Assembly (NCBI RefSeq): GCF_018336475.1
Contig: NZ_CP048741.1
Span: 2,511,392-2,564,379 of the forward strand
Direction: 5' to 3'
Source of the DNA: Romboutsia sp. 13368
GTDB lineage: Bacteria; Bacillota; Clostridia; Peptostreptococcales; Peptostreptococcaceae
DNA: 52,988 bases
Part shown: positions 43,716-52,736 of the stretch, one piece after another
How the letters are laid out: each line of letters opens with the position of its first letter
Position numbering within the stretch: the first letter of the stretch is position 1
Program-made: the position numbers and the translations under genes
Notes under the pieces: model-generated
Told to the model about the DNA's origin: nothing
Seen by the model: only the letters and a program-made list of their open reading frames with translations
The model's database searches: none

Positions 43716-43901
43716 GTGGCAAGAAAAGCGATGGTTGTAAAACAACAAAGAAAGCAAAAGTACGCTACTAGAGAATACACTAGATGTACTATATGTGGTA
43801 GACCACATTCGGTTTTAAGAAAATTCGGTATATGCCGTATATGCTTCAGAGAATTAGCTTATAAAGGTCAAATACCTGGTGTAAGAAAAGCAAGCTGGTA
43901 G
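43716..43901 (+). CDS. rpsN: Ribosomal protein S14, zinc-binding short form
   Basis: The 61-residue form has cysteines at 24, 27, 40 and 43 (CTICGRPHSV and CRICF), so it is the zinc-containing type that Firmicutes carry in the spc cluster. The start is a GTG at 43716 behind AAGGAGGG. Confidence 0.96.
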   Translation: MARKAMVVKQQRKQKYATREYTRCTICGRPHSVLRKFGICRICFRELAYKGQIPGVRKASW

Positions 43902-43933
43902 AAGCTTGACCAAAATGGAAGGAGGGTTTCAAT

Positions 43934-44332
43934 ATGACAATGACAGATCCAATAGCGGATATGCTAACTCGTATAAGAAATGCTAACGTTGTTAAGCATG
44001 AAACTGTTGATGTTCCAGCATCTAATATGAAGAAAGAATTATCTAGAATCTTATTAGAAGAAGGTTTCATCAGAGGTTACGATGTTATAGAAGATGGAAA
44101 GCAAGGAATAATAAGAATACAATTAAAGTACGGACAAACTGGCGAAAGAGTTATATCAGGACTTAAGAGAATATCTAAGCCTGGTATGAGAGTTTATGCT
44201 GCTAAGCATGAAGTGCCAAGAGTATTAAACGGATTAGGTATATCAATAATATCTACTTCAAAAGGGATATTAACTGATAAGCAAGCTAGAAAAGAAAATG
44301 TTGGTGGAGAAGTAATCTGCTACGTTTGGTAA
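43934..44332 (+). CDS. rpsH: Ribosomal protein S8
   Basis: S8 organises the 16S central domain and in E. coli represses the spc operon. The 132-residue protein begins MTMTDPIADMLTRIRNAN and ends with the ISTSKGILTDKQAR and GGEVICYVW motifs. The ATG follows AAGGAGGG. Confidence 0.97.
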   Translation: MTMTDPIADMLTRIRNANVVKHETVDVPASNMKKELSRILLEEGFIRGYDVIEDGKQGIIRIQLKYGQTGERVISGLKRISKPGMRVYAAKHEVPRVLNGLGISIISTSKGILTDKQARKENVGGEVICYVW

Positions 44333-44362
44333 TAAAAACGAACAATGTAAGGAGGTGCGACT

Positions 44363-44905
44363 ATGTCAAGAATAGGAGTTAAACCAATAACTGTACCTGC
44401 AGGAGTTGAAGTTACTATAGCTGAAGGAAACTTAGTTACAGTAAAAGGACCAAAAGGTACATTAACTAAGCAATTTGATGCTGCTATGAGCATAAAGCAA
44501 GAAGAAAATACTATAACTGTTGAAAGACCTACAAACAACAAGCAACACAGATCTTTACACGGATTAACTAGAACTTTATTAGATAATATGGTTATAGGTG
44601 TTACTAACGGTTTCGAAAAGAAATTAGAGTTAGTTGGTGTTGGATACAGAGCTCAAAAACAAGGAAAGAAATTAGTTATGAACTTAGGATTCTCTCATCC
44701 AGTAGAAATGGAAGATCCAGAAGGATTAACAGTTGAAGTTCCTAACCAAACTGAGTTAGTAGTAAAAGGTATCGATAAGCAATTAGTAGGAAACTACGCT
44801 GCTAAGATAAGAGACTGGAGAAAGCCAGAGCCATACAAAGGTAAAGGTATAAGATACGCTGGTGAAGTTGTAAGACGTAAAGAAGGTAAAACTGGTAAGA
44901 AATAA
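44363..44905 (+). CDS. rplF: Ribosomal protein L6
   Basis: The 180-residue 50S protein has two related domains. It begins MSRIGVKPITVPAGVEV and has LVGVGYRAQKQGKKLVMNLG and the conserved RKPEPYKGKGIRYAGE end. The ATG follows AAGGAGGTG. Confidence 0.97.
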   Translation: MSRIGVKPITVPAGVEVTIAEGNLVTVKGPKGTLTKQFDAAMSIKQEENTITVERPTNNKQHRSLHGLTRTLLDNMVIGVTNGFEKKLELVGVGYRAQKQGKKLVMNLGFSHPVEMEDPEGLTVEVPNQTELVVKGIDKQLVGNYAAKIRDWRKPEPYKGKGIRYAGEVVRRKEGKTGKK

Positions 44906-44939
44906 TACCAAACTTAAACACTAGAAAGGAGTGGGCCTG

Positions 44940-45308
44940 ATGTTAAAGAAAGCTGATAAGAATGCTAACAGACTTCAAAGACACAAAAGAGTTAGAAGAA
45001 AGATAACTGGAACTACTCAAAGACCAAGATTATGTGTATTCAGAAGTTCTAACAATATATACGCTCAAATAATAGATGATGCTAATAGAGTTACTCTTAC
45101 AGCTGCGTCTTCTTTAGATGCAGAAGTAAAAGGAGCTGTTAACCACGGTGGTAACAAAGAAGCAGCTAAAATGGTCGGAGCAATGATCGCTAAGAGAGCT
45201 ATAGAAAAAGGAATCACTGAAGTTGTATTTGACAGAGGTGGATACTTATATCACGGTAGAGTTCAAGTTTTAGCAGAAGCTGCTAGAGAAGCTGGACTTA
45301 AGTTCTAA
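44940..45308 (+). CDS. rplR: Ribosomal protein L18
   Basis: L18 binds 5S rRNA with L5. The 122-residue protein has the basic N-terminus RLQRHKRVRRKITGT, the RPRLCVFRSSNNIYAQIID stretch and the end VFDRGGYLYHGRVQVLAEA. The ATG at 44940 follows AAAGGAGTG; a GTG inside that site is in frame but unlikely. Confidence 0.96.
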   Translation: MLKKADKNANRLQRHKRVRRKITGTTQRPRLCVFRSSNNIYAQIIDDANRVTLTAASSLDAEVKGAVNHGGNKEAAKMVGAMIAKRAIEKGITEVVFDRGGYLYHGRVQVLAEAAREAGLKF

Positions 45309-45338
45309 TTATACAAGAAACAAAGGAGGGAAATGCAC

Positions 45339-45848
45339 ATGTTACGTCGTAAGCCGATAGATGCAAGACAACTTGATTTAAAAGAAAAAGTTGTTGAAGT
45401 TAGACGTGTTACTAAAGTTGTAAAAGGTGGTAGAAACTTCAGATTTGCAGCATTAGTAGTAGTTGGAGATGAAAACGGACACGTTGGTGTTGGTACTGGT
45501 AAAGCAATGGAAGTACCAGACGCAATAAAGAAAGCTGTAGAAGATGCTAAGAAGAATCTTATACACGTACCAATGGTTGGTACAACAATACCTCACGAAG
45601 TTAACGGACACTTCGGTGCTGGTAAAATATTAATAATGCCTGCTAAGCAAGGTACAGGGGTTATAGCTGGTGGACCTGCTAGAGCCGTACTTGAGTTAGC
45701 TGGATTAACAGACGTTAGAGCTAAATCTTTAGGATCTAACAACCCAAGAAACATGGTAAATGCTACAATAGAAGGACTTAACTCTCTAAAGACAGTTGAA
45801 GAAATAGCTCAACTTAGAGGAAAAAAAGTTGAAGAACTTCTAGGGTAA
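45339..45848 (+). CDS. rpsE: Ribosomal protein S5
   Basis: S5 affects decoding accuracy and 30S assembly. The 169-residue protein has VTKVVKGGRNFRFAALVVVG, the spectinomycin-site loop, and GTGVIAGGPARAVLELAG. I choose the ATG at 45339, eight bases after AAGGAGGG; ATG 45333 is only two bases after it. Confidence 0.96.
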   Translation: MLRRKPIDARQLDLKEKVVEVRRVTKVVKGGRNFRFAALVVVGDENGHVGVGTGKAMEVPDAIKKAVEDAKKNLIHVPMVGTTIPHEVNGHFGAGKILIMPAKQGTGVIAGGPARAVLELAGLTDVRAKSLGSNNPRNMVNATIEGLNSLKTVEEIAQLRGKKVEELLG

Positions 45849-45862
45849 GGAGGTAGTGAAAG

Positions 45863-46048
45863 ATGGCTAAATTACAAATAAAATTAGTTAGAAGTACAAT
45901 AGGAACTACTCCTAACCAAAGAAAGAACGTTGAAGCGTTAGGATTAAGAAAAAGAGAACAAGTAGTTGTTAAAGAAGATAATGCCCAAATAAGAGGTATG
46001 ATAACAAAAGTTAAGCATTTAGTTGAAGTAACTGAAATAGCTGAGTAA
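45863..46048 (+). CDS. rpmD: Ribosomal protein L30
   Basis: The 61-residue short bacterial L30 has KLQIKLVRSTIGTTPNQRK and then LGLRKREQ. The ATG follows AAGGAGGT, 14 bases after rpsE. rplO follows. Confidence 0.96.
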   Translation: MAKLQIKLVRSTIGTTPNQRKNVEALGLRKREQVVVKEDNAQIRGMITKVKHLVEVTEIAE

Positions 46049-46081
46049 TAATAACAGAAGTACGATAAGGAGGTGCAATCC

Positions 46082-46525
46082 ATGAAGTTACATGAGTTAA
46101 AACCTGCTAAAGGTGCAGTAAAAGCTAAGAGAAGATTAGGTAGAGGTACTGCGACTGGACAAGGTAAAACTGCAGGACGTGGACAAAAAGGACAATGGTC
46201 TCGTTCAGGTGGTGGAGTTAGAGTTGGATTCGAAGGTGGTCAGATGCCACTTGCTAGAAGACTTCCTAAGAGAGGTTTCTCTAACCCAAATAAGAAAGTA
46301 TTCACAGAAGTTAATGTTGAATTATTAAACAGATTTGAAAATGGAACTGTAGTAACTGCAGAATTATTAAAATCTACAGGTGCTATAGCTAAAATAGAAA
46401 AAGACGGCGTTAAGATCTTAGGCGAAGGAAACTTAGAAAGAGCTTTAACAGTTCAAGCTGCTAAGTTTACTGCTTCAGCTCAAGAAAAAATAGAAAAAGC
46501 TGGAGGAAAAGCAGAATTAGTTTAA
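46082..46525 (+). CDS. rplO: Ribosomal protein L15
   Basis: The 147-residue protein begins MKLHELKPAKGAVKAKRRLG and has the glycine/arginine-rich extension GQGKTAGRGQKGQWSRSGGG that penetrates the 50S core. The ATG at 46082 follows AAGGAGGTG; a GTG in that site is in frame. Confidence 0.96.
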   Translation: MKLHELKPAKGAVKAKRRLGRGTATGQGKTAGRGQKGQWSRSGGGVRVGFEGGQMPLARRLPKRGFSNPNKKVFTEVNVELLNRFENGTVVTAELLKSTGAIAKIEKDGVKILGEGNLERALTVQAAKFTASAQEKIEKAGGKAELV

Positions 46526-46568
46526 TCTAATCTGCTACTCTTAGCCATAACAGGCGGGGTGAGTTAAC

Positions 46569-47837
46569 GTGCTGTCACAATTAAGACAAGCTTGGAAGCT
46601 TAAAGATGTAAGAAGAAAAATATTATATACTTTGATGATGATTATAGTATTTAGGATAGGTGCAGTAATACCTGTTCCTGGAGTAGATACTAGTATTATA
46701 AAGGGAATGGTTGACTCAAATGGTCTTCTTTCCCTATATAATATGTTTACTGGAGGGGCATTTAGTCAATTCACACTATTTGCTTTAGGTATAGGTCCTG
46801 CAATAACAGCATCTATCATAATACAACTTCTAACTATAGGTTTTGAAAGTTTGGAAGAACTTCAAAAGTCTGGTGAAGAAGGTAAGAAAAAGATTAATAA
46901 ATACACAAAATATATAGCACTAGCATTAGCGTTTATACAAGCAACAGCTATTACGCTAGGTATTGTTAAATCAGCGCTAATATCAACAAGTGCATTCTTT
47001 ATAATTACAGTTATATTGACATTAGTATCAGCAAGTATGCTTTTAATGTGGATAGGAGATAAAATTACTGAAAAAGGATTAGGTAATGGAAGCTCGATTA
47101 TAATATTTATAGGTATTGTTTCGGGAATACCAAGAGATATTATATCAACTGTAAATCTAGTACAAGCTGGAGATGTAAAGATATGGGCAGCAGCTCTGTT
47201 AGTAGTAGTAATACTTATAACAATAGCAGCAGTTACATATATACAAGAAGCTACTAGAAAAATACCAGTACAATATGCTAAGAGAGTGGTTGGAAGAAAA
47301 ATGTATGGAGGACAAAGTTCTCATATACCAATGAAAGTTAACCAATCAGGGGTTATTCCGGTAATCTTTGCTAGTTCGCTTTTAGCTTTCCCACAAACTA
47401 TAGCAATGTTCATGGGAGCAGATGCTCAAAACTTTGTTCAAACATATTTAAGCCCAGCACAAGCACCTGGAGTTTGGATATATAGAACACTTGAAATTCT
47501 GTTGATAGTATTCTTCTCTTATTTCTATACTACAGTATCATTTAATACTGAAGATATAGCAAATAACATGAAAAATAATGGTGGATTTATACCAGGTATA
47601 AGACCAGGAAAACCTACTATAGATTATTTAAATAGAATATTATCAAGATTAACTCTAGCTGGAGCTTTATTCTTATCAGTTATAGTTATGATATCAGCGA
47701 TTGTTATGTTCTTCATGAAGATACAAATAACATTAGTTGGTACATCATTACTAATAGTTGTTGGAGTTGCCTTAGAGCTTAAGAGACAGTTAGAATCAAA
47801 TTTAGTTATGAGAACCTACCAAGGATTCTTAAAATAA
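46569..47837 (+). CDS. secY: SecY, preprotein translocase channel subunit
   Basis: SecY is the protein-conducting membrane channel that works with SecE and SecA. The 422-residue protein has about ten hydrophobic segments. The N-terminal QAWKLKDVRRKILYTLMMI segment and GGAFSQFTLFALGIGPAITA plug region are typical. The cytosolic loop VGRKMYGGQSSHIPMKVN and FNTEDIANNMKNNGGFIPGI are also conserved. It starts with a GTG at 46569 behind GGCGGGGTGAG. Confidence 0.97.
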   Translation: MLSQLRQAWKLKDVRRKILYTLMMIIVFRIGAVIPVPGVDTSIIKGMVDSNGLLSLYNMFTGGAFSQFTLFALGIGPAITASIIIQLLTIGFESLEELQKSGEEGKKKINKYTKYIALALAFIQATAITLGIVKSALISTSAFFIITVILTLVSASMLLMWIGDKITEKGLGNGSSIIIFIGIVSGIPRDIISTVNLVQAGDVKIWAAALLVVVILITIAAVTYIQEATRKIPVQYAKRVVGRKMYGGQSSHIPMKVNQSGVIPVIFASSLLAFPQTIAMFMGADAQNFVQTYLSPAQAPGVWIYRTLEILLIVFFSYFYTTVSFNTEDIANNMKNNGGFIPGIRPGKPTIDYLNRILSRLTLAGALFLSVIVMISAIVMFFMKIQITLVGTSLLIVVGVALELKRQLESNLVMRTYQGFLK

Positions 47838-47852
47838 ATTGGAGATGATAAT

Positions 47853-48503
47853 ATGAGAATAATATTACTTGGACCTCCTGGTGCCGGTAAAGGTACACAA
47901 GCAGCTGGTATTGTAGACAAATACGAAATACCTCATATATCAACAGGAGATATATTCAGAAAGAATATAAAAGAAGGAACAGATCTTGGTAAGAAAGCTA
48001 AAGAATACATGGATCAAGGATTATTAGTTCCAGATGAGTTAACTGTAGGTTTAGTTACAGACAGAATAACTCAAGATGACTGTAAGAATGGATTTATGTT
48101 AGATGGATTCCCAAGAAATGTATCTCAAGCTCAACATTTAGATGCGTTCTTAAAAGAAGCTAATATAGCTTTAGACAAGGTAGTTAATATCGAAGTTGAT
48201 AAAGCGATATTAGTTGGAAGAGCTGTAGGAAGAAGAATATGTAAATCTTGCGGTGCTACGTATCATGTTGAATTTAATGCTCCTAAAGAAGCTGGTGTAT
48301 GTAATGTATGCCAAGGAGAATTATACCAAAGAGCAGATGATAATGAAGAGACTGTATCAAAAAGAATACAAGTTTACTTAGATGAAACAAAACCATTAGT
48401 AGACTATTATAGTTCTCAAGGTATAATAGCTAACATAAATGGTCAACAATCTATAGAGAAAGTATTTGAGGACATAGTTACTGCTCTAGGAAGTGATAAA
48501 TAA
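47853..48503 (+). CDS. adk: Adenylate kinase with zinc lid
   Basis: Adenylate kinase converts AMP and ATP to two ADP. The P-loop GPPGAGKGTQ is at residues 7-16. DGFPRNVSQA and the LID zinc cysteines at 130, 133, 150 and 153 are present, so this is the zinc-binding form common in Gram-positive bacteria. The ATG at 47853 follows TTGGAGATG, 15 bases after secY. Confidence 0.97.
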   Translation: MRIILLGPPGAGKGTQAAGIVDKYEIPHISTGDIFRKNIKEGTDLGKKAKEYMDQGLLVPDELTVGLVTDRITQDDCKNGFMLDGFPRNVSQAQHLDAFLKEANIALDKVVNIEVDKAILVGRAVGRRICKSCGATYHVEFNAPKEAGVCNVCQGELYQRADDNEETVSKRIQVYLDETKPLVDYYSSQGIIANINGQQSIEKVFEDIVTALGSDK

Positions 48504-48505
48504 TA

Positions 48506-49252
48506 ATGATTATTATAAAATCACAAAAAGAAATTGAAATCATGAGGGAAGCAGGTAAAATAGTTGCTGAAACTCATGAGATATTAAAGTCAGCTATAGT
48601 TCCGGGTATATCTACTTTAGAGTTAGATAAAATAGCTGAAGAGAATATAAGAAAATACAATGCTATACCATCTTTTAAAGGATACGGTGGTTTTCCAGGT
48701 TCTATATGTGCTTCTATAAATGAAGAAGTAGTACATGGGATACCTAGTAAAAAGATTTTAAAAGAGGGTGACATTGTAAGTTTAGATGTAGGAGCCTATT
48801 ATAAAGGATATCATTCAGACTCTGCGAAGACTCACGGAGTAGGTATAATATCTGAAGAAGATAGGAAATTAATAGAAGTAACAAAACAAAGCTTCTATGA
48901 AGGCATAAAATTTGCTAAACTAGGATATAGATTATCTGATATCTCACACGCAATACAAGCACACGTTGAGAAACATGGTTTCTCAGTTGTTAGAGATTTA
49001 GTAGGGCACGGAGTGGGAGTTGATCTTCACGAAGACCCTCAAATACCTAACTATGGCCCAGCTGGAAAAGGACCAAAACTTCAAGAAGGTATGGTTTTAG
49101 CTATAGAACCTATGATAAACGCTGGTCGTTATCACGTTAAAACTTTAGCTGACGGTTGGACTATTGTCACTATAGATGGCAAAAAATCAGCTCATTACGA
49201 GCACACGATAGCAATAACAAAAGATGAACCTATTATATTATCAAGTCTATAG
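48506..49252 (+). CDS. map: Methionine aminopeptidase type I
   Basis: Map removes the initiator Met from new proteins. The 248-residue protein has the pita-bread fold motifs: SLDVGAYYKGYHSDSAKTHG with two Asp metal ligands, GHGVGVDLHEDPQIPNYG with a His ligand, and Glu ligands in MVLAIEPMI and the YEHTIAIT end. Two bases separate it from adk, so translation is coupled. Confidence 0.97.
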   Translation: MIIIKSQKEIEIMREAGKIVAETHEILKSAIVPGISTLELDKIAEENIRKYNAIPSFKGYGGFPGSICASINEEVVHGIPSKKILKEGDIVSLDVGAYYKGYHSDSAKTHGVGIISEEDRKLIEVTKQSFYEGIKFAKLGYRLSDISHAIQAHVEKHGFSVVRDLVGHGVGVDLHEDPQIPNYGPAGKGPKLQEGMVLAIEPMINAGRYHVKTLADGWTIVTIDGKKSAHYEHTIAITKDEPIILSSL

Positions 49253-49331
49253 TGGCTAGGTAAGTAGGAAATATGCTATCTAAAGTTAAATCAAATGATT
49301 TAGCTTATTGAAATGGAGGTTTGGTTAGTTA

Positions 49332-49550
49332 ATGGCCAAAAAAGATGTTATAGAATTAGAAGGTACAGTTGTAGAAGCTTTACCTAACGCTATGTTCAAA
49401 GTAAAACTAGAAAATGGACATGAGATATTATGTCACATATCTGGAAAGCTAAGAATGAACTTCATAAGAATCTTGGAAGGCGACAAGGTGAACGTTGAAC
49501 TTTCTCCATATGACCTTACAAGAGGAAGAATCACTTGGCGTAAGAAGTAG
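49332..49550 (+). CDS. infA: Translation initiation factor IF-1
   Basis: IF-1 blocks the A site during initiation. The 72-residue OB-fold protein has VIELEGTVVEALPNAMFKV and the ISGKLRMNFIRILEGDKV segment with the usual end LTRGRITWR. The ATG at 49332 follows ATGGAGGT. The 79-base gap after map contains no KOW-domain gene of the kind some Bacilli have there. Confidence 0.97.
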   Translation: MAKKDVIELEGTVVEALPNAMFKVKLENGHEILCHISGKLRMNFIRILEGDKVNVELSPYDLTRGRITWRKK

Positions 49551-49584
49551 ACTATTTAAATATTAGTCTAAGGAGGGATTAACA

Positions 49585-49698
49585 ATGAAAGTAAGACCAT
49601 CAGTAAAACCAATGTGCGAAAAGTGCAAGGTTATAAAAAGAAAAGGTAAAGTAATGGTTATCTGTGAAAATCCAAAGCATAAGCAAAAGCAAGGATAA
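49585..49698 (+). CDS. rpmJ: Ribosomal protein L36, zinc-binding form
   Basis: The 37-residue protein MKVRPSVKPMCEKCKVIKRK... has Cys11, Cys14, Cys27 and His32 for zinc. The ATG follows AAGGAGGG. It is below the length that many gene finders report, but position between infA and rpsM and all 37 residues match the family. Confidence 0.97.
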   Translation: MKVRPSVKPMCEKCKVIKRKGKVMVICENPKHKQKQG

Positions 49699-49848
49699 GA
49701 AATTATTACTAGTAATTTGTTGGAATTTATAGTATAATTTAATACTGTGATATTAACAAAGGGTAGATTTTAATCATAGATAAATCTGTATTTAGATTGA
49801 TATGATATAAAGATTTTAACACTAAAATTAAGTGTAGGAGGTGCGAAT

Positions 49849-50220
49849 ATGGCAAGAATAGCTGGGGTAGATTTACCTAGAGAAAAAAGAGCGGAAATAG
49901 GCTTAACTTATATATACGGTATAGGGAAAGCAACTGCTAACGAAATATTAGCTAAAGCTGAGATAGATCCTAACGTAAGAATAAAAGACTTATCTGAAGA
50001 ACAAGTTAACGAATTAAGAAGGATAATAGATAATGATTTCTTAGTTGAAGGTGACTTAAGAAGAGAGATAGCTTTAAATATAAAGAGATTAAGAGATATA
50101 AAATGTTACAGAGGTATGAGACATGCTAAAGGTCTTCCACTAAGAGGACAAAGAACTAAGACTAACGCTAGAACTAGAAAAGGTCCTAGAAAAACTGTAT
50201 CTCGTAAGAAGAAGAAATAA
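49849..50220 (+). CDS. rpsM: Ribosomal protein S13
   Basis: S13 contacts the 50S subunit and P-site tRNA. The 123-residue protein begins MARIAGVDLPREKRAEIGLT and has the helix-hairpin-helix GIGKATANEIL and the RGMRHAKGLPLRGQRTKTNA end. The ATG follows TAGGAGGTG. The 150-base gap upstream is AT-rich, has TATAAT at 49733-49738 but no fitting -35, so a promoter there is uncertain. Confidence 0.97.
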   Translation: MARIAGVDLPREKRAEIGLTYIYGIGKATANEILAKAEIDPNVRIKDLSEEQVNELRRIIDNDFLVEGDLRREIALNIKRLRDIKCYRGMRHAKGLPLRGQRTKTNARTRKGPRKTVSRKKKK

Positions 50221-50243
50221 TAATTAGATAGGAGGGACTAACA

Positions 50244-50642
50244 ATGGCTAAACCAAAAAAGAAAGTTTCACGTGTAAGAAGAAGAGAACGTAAAAACATA
50301 GAACGTGGTCAAGCTCATATACAATCAACTTTCAACAACACAATAATAACTTTAACTGATGTTCATGGAAATGCTATATCAGCAGCATCTTCAGGACAAT
50401 TAGGATTCAAAGGATCAAGAAAAGCTACTCCATTTGCTTCTCAAATGGCTGCAGAAACTGCTGCTAAAGCTGCAATGGAACACGGCTTAAAAACTGTTGA
50501 AGTATTCGTAAAAGGACCAGGTTCAGGAAGAGAAGCTGCAATAAGAGCTTTACAAGCTACTGGACTAGAAGTAACAATGATAAAAGACGTAACACCAATT
50601 CCTCACAATGGATGTAGACCACCAAAGAGAAGAAGAGTGTAA
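50244..50642 (+). CDS. rpsK: Ribosomal protein S11
   Basis: The 132-residue platform protein has AHIQSTFNNTIITLTDVHGN, then SRKATPFASQMAAE, and the conserved end PIPHNGCRPPKRRRV. The ATG follows AGGAGGG, 23 bases after rpsM. Confidence 0.97.
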   Translation: MAKPKKKVSRVRRRERKNIERGQAHIQSTFNNTIITLTDVHGNAISAASSGQLGFKGSRKATPFASQMAAETAAKAAMEHGLKTVEVFVKGPGSGREAAIRALQATGLEVTMIKDVTPIPHNGCRPPKRRRV

Positions 50643-50675
50643 TTATATAACAAGTAATTTAGGAGGTGTAAAGAC

Positions 50676-51299
50676 ATGGCAAGATACACAGGTGCATCAT
50701 GCAGACAATGCCGTAGAGAAGGAATGAAATTATTCCTTAAAGGTGAAAGATGTTATACTGATAAATGTGCTATAGTAACTAGAAACTATGCTCCAGGACA
50801 ACATGGACAAGGAAGAAAGAAAGTTTCTAACTATGGTTTACAATTAAGAGAAAAGCAAAAAGTTAAGAGAATATACGGAGTTTTAGAAACTCAATTCAGA
50901 AACTTATATGAACGTGCTGAAAAAATGAATGGTATGACAGGGGTTAACTTATTAAGTTTATTAGAAAGAAGATTAGACAATGTAGTTTACAGAATGGGAT
51001 TAGCTTCATCTAGAAAAGAAGCTAGACAATTAGTTGGACACGGTCACTTCTTATTAAATGGACATAAAGCTGATATAGCTTCTATGACAGTTAAACCAGG
51101 TGATGTTATAACAGTTAAAGAAAGATCAAAATCTTCTGCTAAATTCAAAGCTTTAGTAGAAGCTAACACAAAGGTAGCTCCTAAGTGGTTAGAAACTAAC
51201 TTAGAAGAAATGTCTGCTAAAGTTGTTGCTTTACCAGCAAGAGAAGATATAGATCTTGAAATAGCAGAACACTTAATAATAGAGCTTTACTCTAAGTAA
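50676..51299 (+). CDS. rpsD: Ribosomal protein S4
   Basis: S4 starts 30S assembly and represses the alpha operon or its own gene in several bacteria. The 207-residue protein has an N-terminal zinc-type cysteine set (CRQCRREGMKLFLKGERC and KC nearby) and the S4 RNA-binding domain RRLDNVVYRMGLASSRKEAR. The ATG follows TAGGAGGTG. A hairpin follows before rpoA. Confidence 0.97.
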   Translation: MARYTGASCRQCRREGMKLFLKGERCYTDKCAIVTRNYAPGQHGQGRKKVSNYGLQLREKQKVKRIYGVLETQFRNLYERAEKMNGMTGVNLLSLLERRLDNVVYRMGLASSRKEARQLVGHGHFLLNGHKADIASMTVKPGDVITVKERSKSSAKFKALVEANTKVAPKWLETNLEEMSAKVVALPAREDIDLEIAEHLIIELYSK

Positions 51300-51311
51300 T
51301 AAGCATATTTT

Positions 51312-51336
51312 AAAGATAACTTTTAAAGTTATCTTT
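51312..51336 (+). other. Perfect hairpin between rpsD and rpoA
   Basis: AAAGATAACTT pairs perfectly with AAGTTATCTTT around TTA. It is followed by GAAAAATTG, not by a T run, so it is at best a partial terminator. It may mark a processing or regulatory point between the S4 and alpha-subunit genes. Confidence 0.65.
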
Positions 51337-51388
51337 GAAAAATTGTTTACCCTCAGTGGATTAATAAATTTAAGGGAGGGTTTTGTCC

Positions 51389-52336
51389 ATGATAGAAATA
51401 GAAAAACCAAAAGTAGATATAATAGAACTTAGCGAAGACTATAGATATGGAAAGTTTGTCATAGAACCTCTTGAAAGAGGCTATGGAATAACTATAGGGA
51501 ATGCTTTAAGAAGAATATTATTATCATCTTTACCTGGTGTTGCAGTTAATTCTATAAAAATAGATGGAGTTCTTCATGAATTCTCTACTGTACCAGGTGT
51601 TAAAGAAGATGTTACTGAAATTATATTAGCATTAAAAGAACTTTCAGCTACTATAGATGGTGAAGGTAGTAGAACTCTTAAAATAGAGGCTCAAGGACCA
51701 TGCACTATCAAAGGATCAGACATAATATGTCCTCCTGATGTTGAAATATTAAGTAAGGATTTACATATAGCTACGCTAGATGAAAATTCTAAGTTTAATA
51801 TGGAAATACATGTAGACAAAGGTAGAGGTTACGTTTCTGCTGAAGAAAATAAGACAGAGCATATGCCTATAGGTGTTTTACCTGTAGATTCAATATATAC
51901 TCCTGTTGAAAAAGTAAGCTACCATGTTGAAAATACTAGAGTAGGTCAAAAGTCAGATTATGATAAATTAATACTAGAAGTTTGGACTAATGGAAGTATA
52001 AATCCTCAAGAAGGAATATCTCTAGCAGCTAAAGTACTAGTTGAACACTTAAATCTATTCATAGACTTAACAGAGCATGTAAGCAATGTTGAGATAATGG
52101 TAGAAAAAGAAGAAGACCAAAAAGAAAAAGTTCTAGAAATGACAATAGAAGAATTAGATTTATCTGTTAGATCTTACAACTGTTTAAAGAGAGCGGGAAT
52201 AAACACAGTTGAAGAATTAGCTAATAAATCTGAGGACGATATGATGAAGGTTAGAAATCTAGGGAAGAAATCTCTAGAGGAAGTAATCCAAAAGTTAGAA
52301 GAACTTGGACTAGGTCTTAAACCAAGCGAAGAATAG
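51389..52336 (+). CDS. rpoA: RpoA, RNA polymerase alpha subunit
   Basis: Alpha dimers scaffold RNA polymerase and contact activators. The 315-residue protein has the N-terminal assembly domain with EPLERGYGITIGNALRRILL and the C-terminal domain (about 248-315) with LDLSVRSYNCLKRAGI and the NLGKKSLEEVIQKL helix-hairpin-helix. The ATG at 51389 follows GGGAGGG; the TTG two codons before is in frame but less likely. Confidence 0.97.
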   Translation: MIEIEKPKVDIIELSEDYRYGKFVIEPLERGYGITIGNALRRILLSSLPGVAVNSIKIDGVLHEFSTVPGVKEDVTEIILALKELSATIDGEGSRTLKIEAQGPCTIKGSDIICPPDVEILSKDLHIATLDENSKFNMEIHVDKGRGYVSAEENKTEHMPIGVLPVDSIYTPVEKVSYHVENTRVGQKSDYDKLILEVWTNGSINPQEGISLAAKVLVEHLNLFIDLTEHVSNVEIMVEKEEDQKEKVLEMTIEELDLSVRSYNCLKRAGINTVEELANKSEDDMMKVRNLGKKSLEEVIQKLEELGLGLKPSEE

Positions 52337-52354
52337 GCAAGAAGGAGGGATAGT

Positions 52355-52696
52355 ATGGCTACTTACCGTAAATTAGGACGTGAGACAGCTCACAGAAACC
52401 TTATGTTAAGAAACTTAGTAACTGATTTACTAAGAAACGGAAGAATAGAAACAACTGTAACTAGAGCAAAAGAAACTCGTAGAATGGCAGAAAAGATGAT
52501 AACTCTTGCTAAAAGAGGAGATCTTCACGCTAGAAGACAAGTTTTAGCTTACGTTATGGATGAGACTGTAGTAAACAACTTATTCACTGATATAGCTCCA
52601 AAATATGCAGAGAGAAACGGTGGATACACTAGAATAATCAAAAAAGGACCAAGAAGAGGCGACGCTGCTGAAATGGCTTTCATAGAATTAGTATAG
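52355..52696 (+). CDS. rplQ: Ribosomal protein L17
   Basis: Last gene of the cluster. The 113-residue protein has RKLGRETAHRNLMLRNLVTD, then RVTRAKETRR-like VTRAKETRRMAEKMITLAKR, and the end GDAAEMAFIELV. The ATG follows AAGGAGGG. A strong terminator follows at once. Confidence 0.97.
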   Translation: MATYRKLGRETAHRNLMLRNLVTDLLRNGRIETTVTRAKETRRMAEKMITLAKRGDLHARRQVLAYVMDETVVNNLFTDIAPKYAERNGGYTRIIKKGPRRGDAAEMAFIELV

Positions 52697-52700
52697 TGTG

Positions 52701-52736
52701 AAAAAGGATTAAGTTATATAACTTAATCCTTTTTTT
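52701..52736 (+). terminator. Terminator of the S10-spc-alpha cluster
   Basis: AAAAAGGATTAAGTT pairs with AACTTAATCCTTTTT around ATAT and continues in T. It starts four bases after the rplQ stop. It is the first strong intrinsic terminator since the S10 promoters. Confidence 0.95.
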
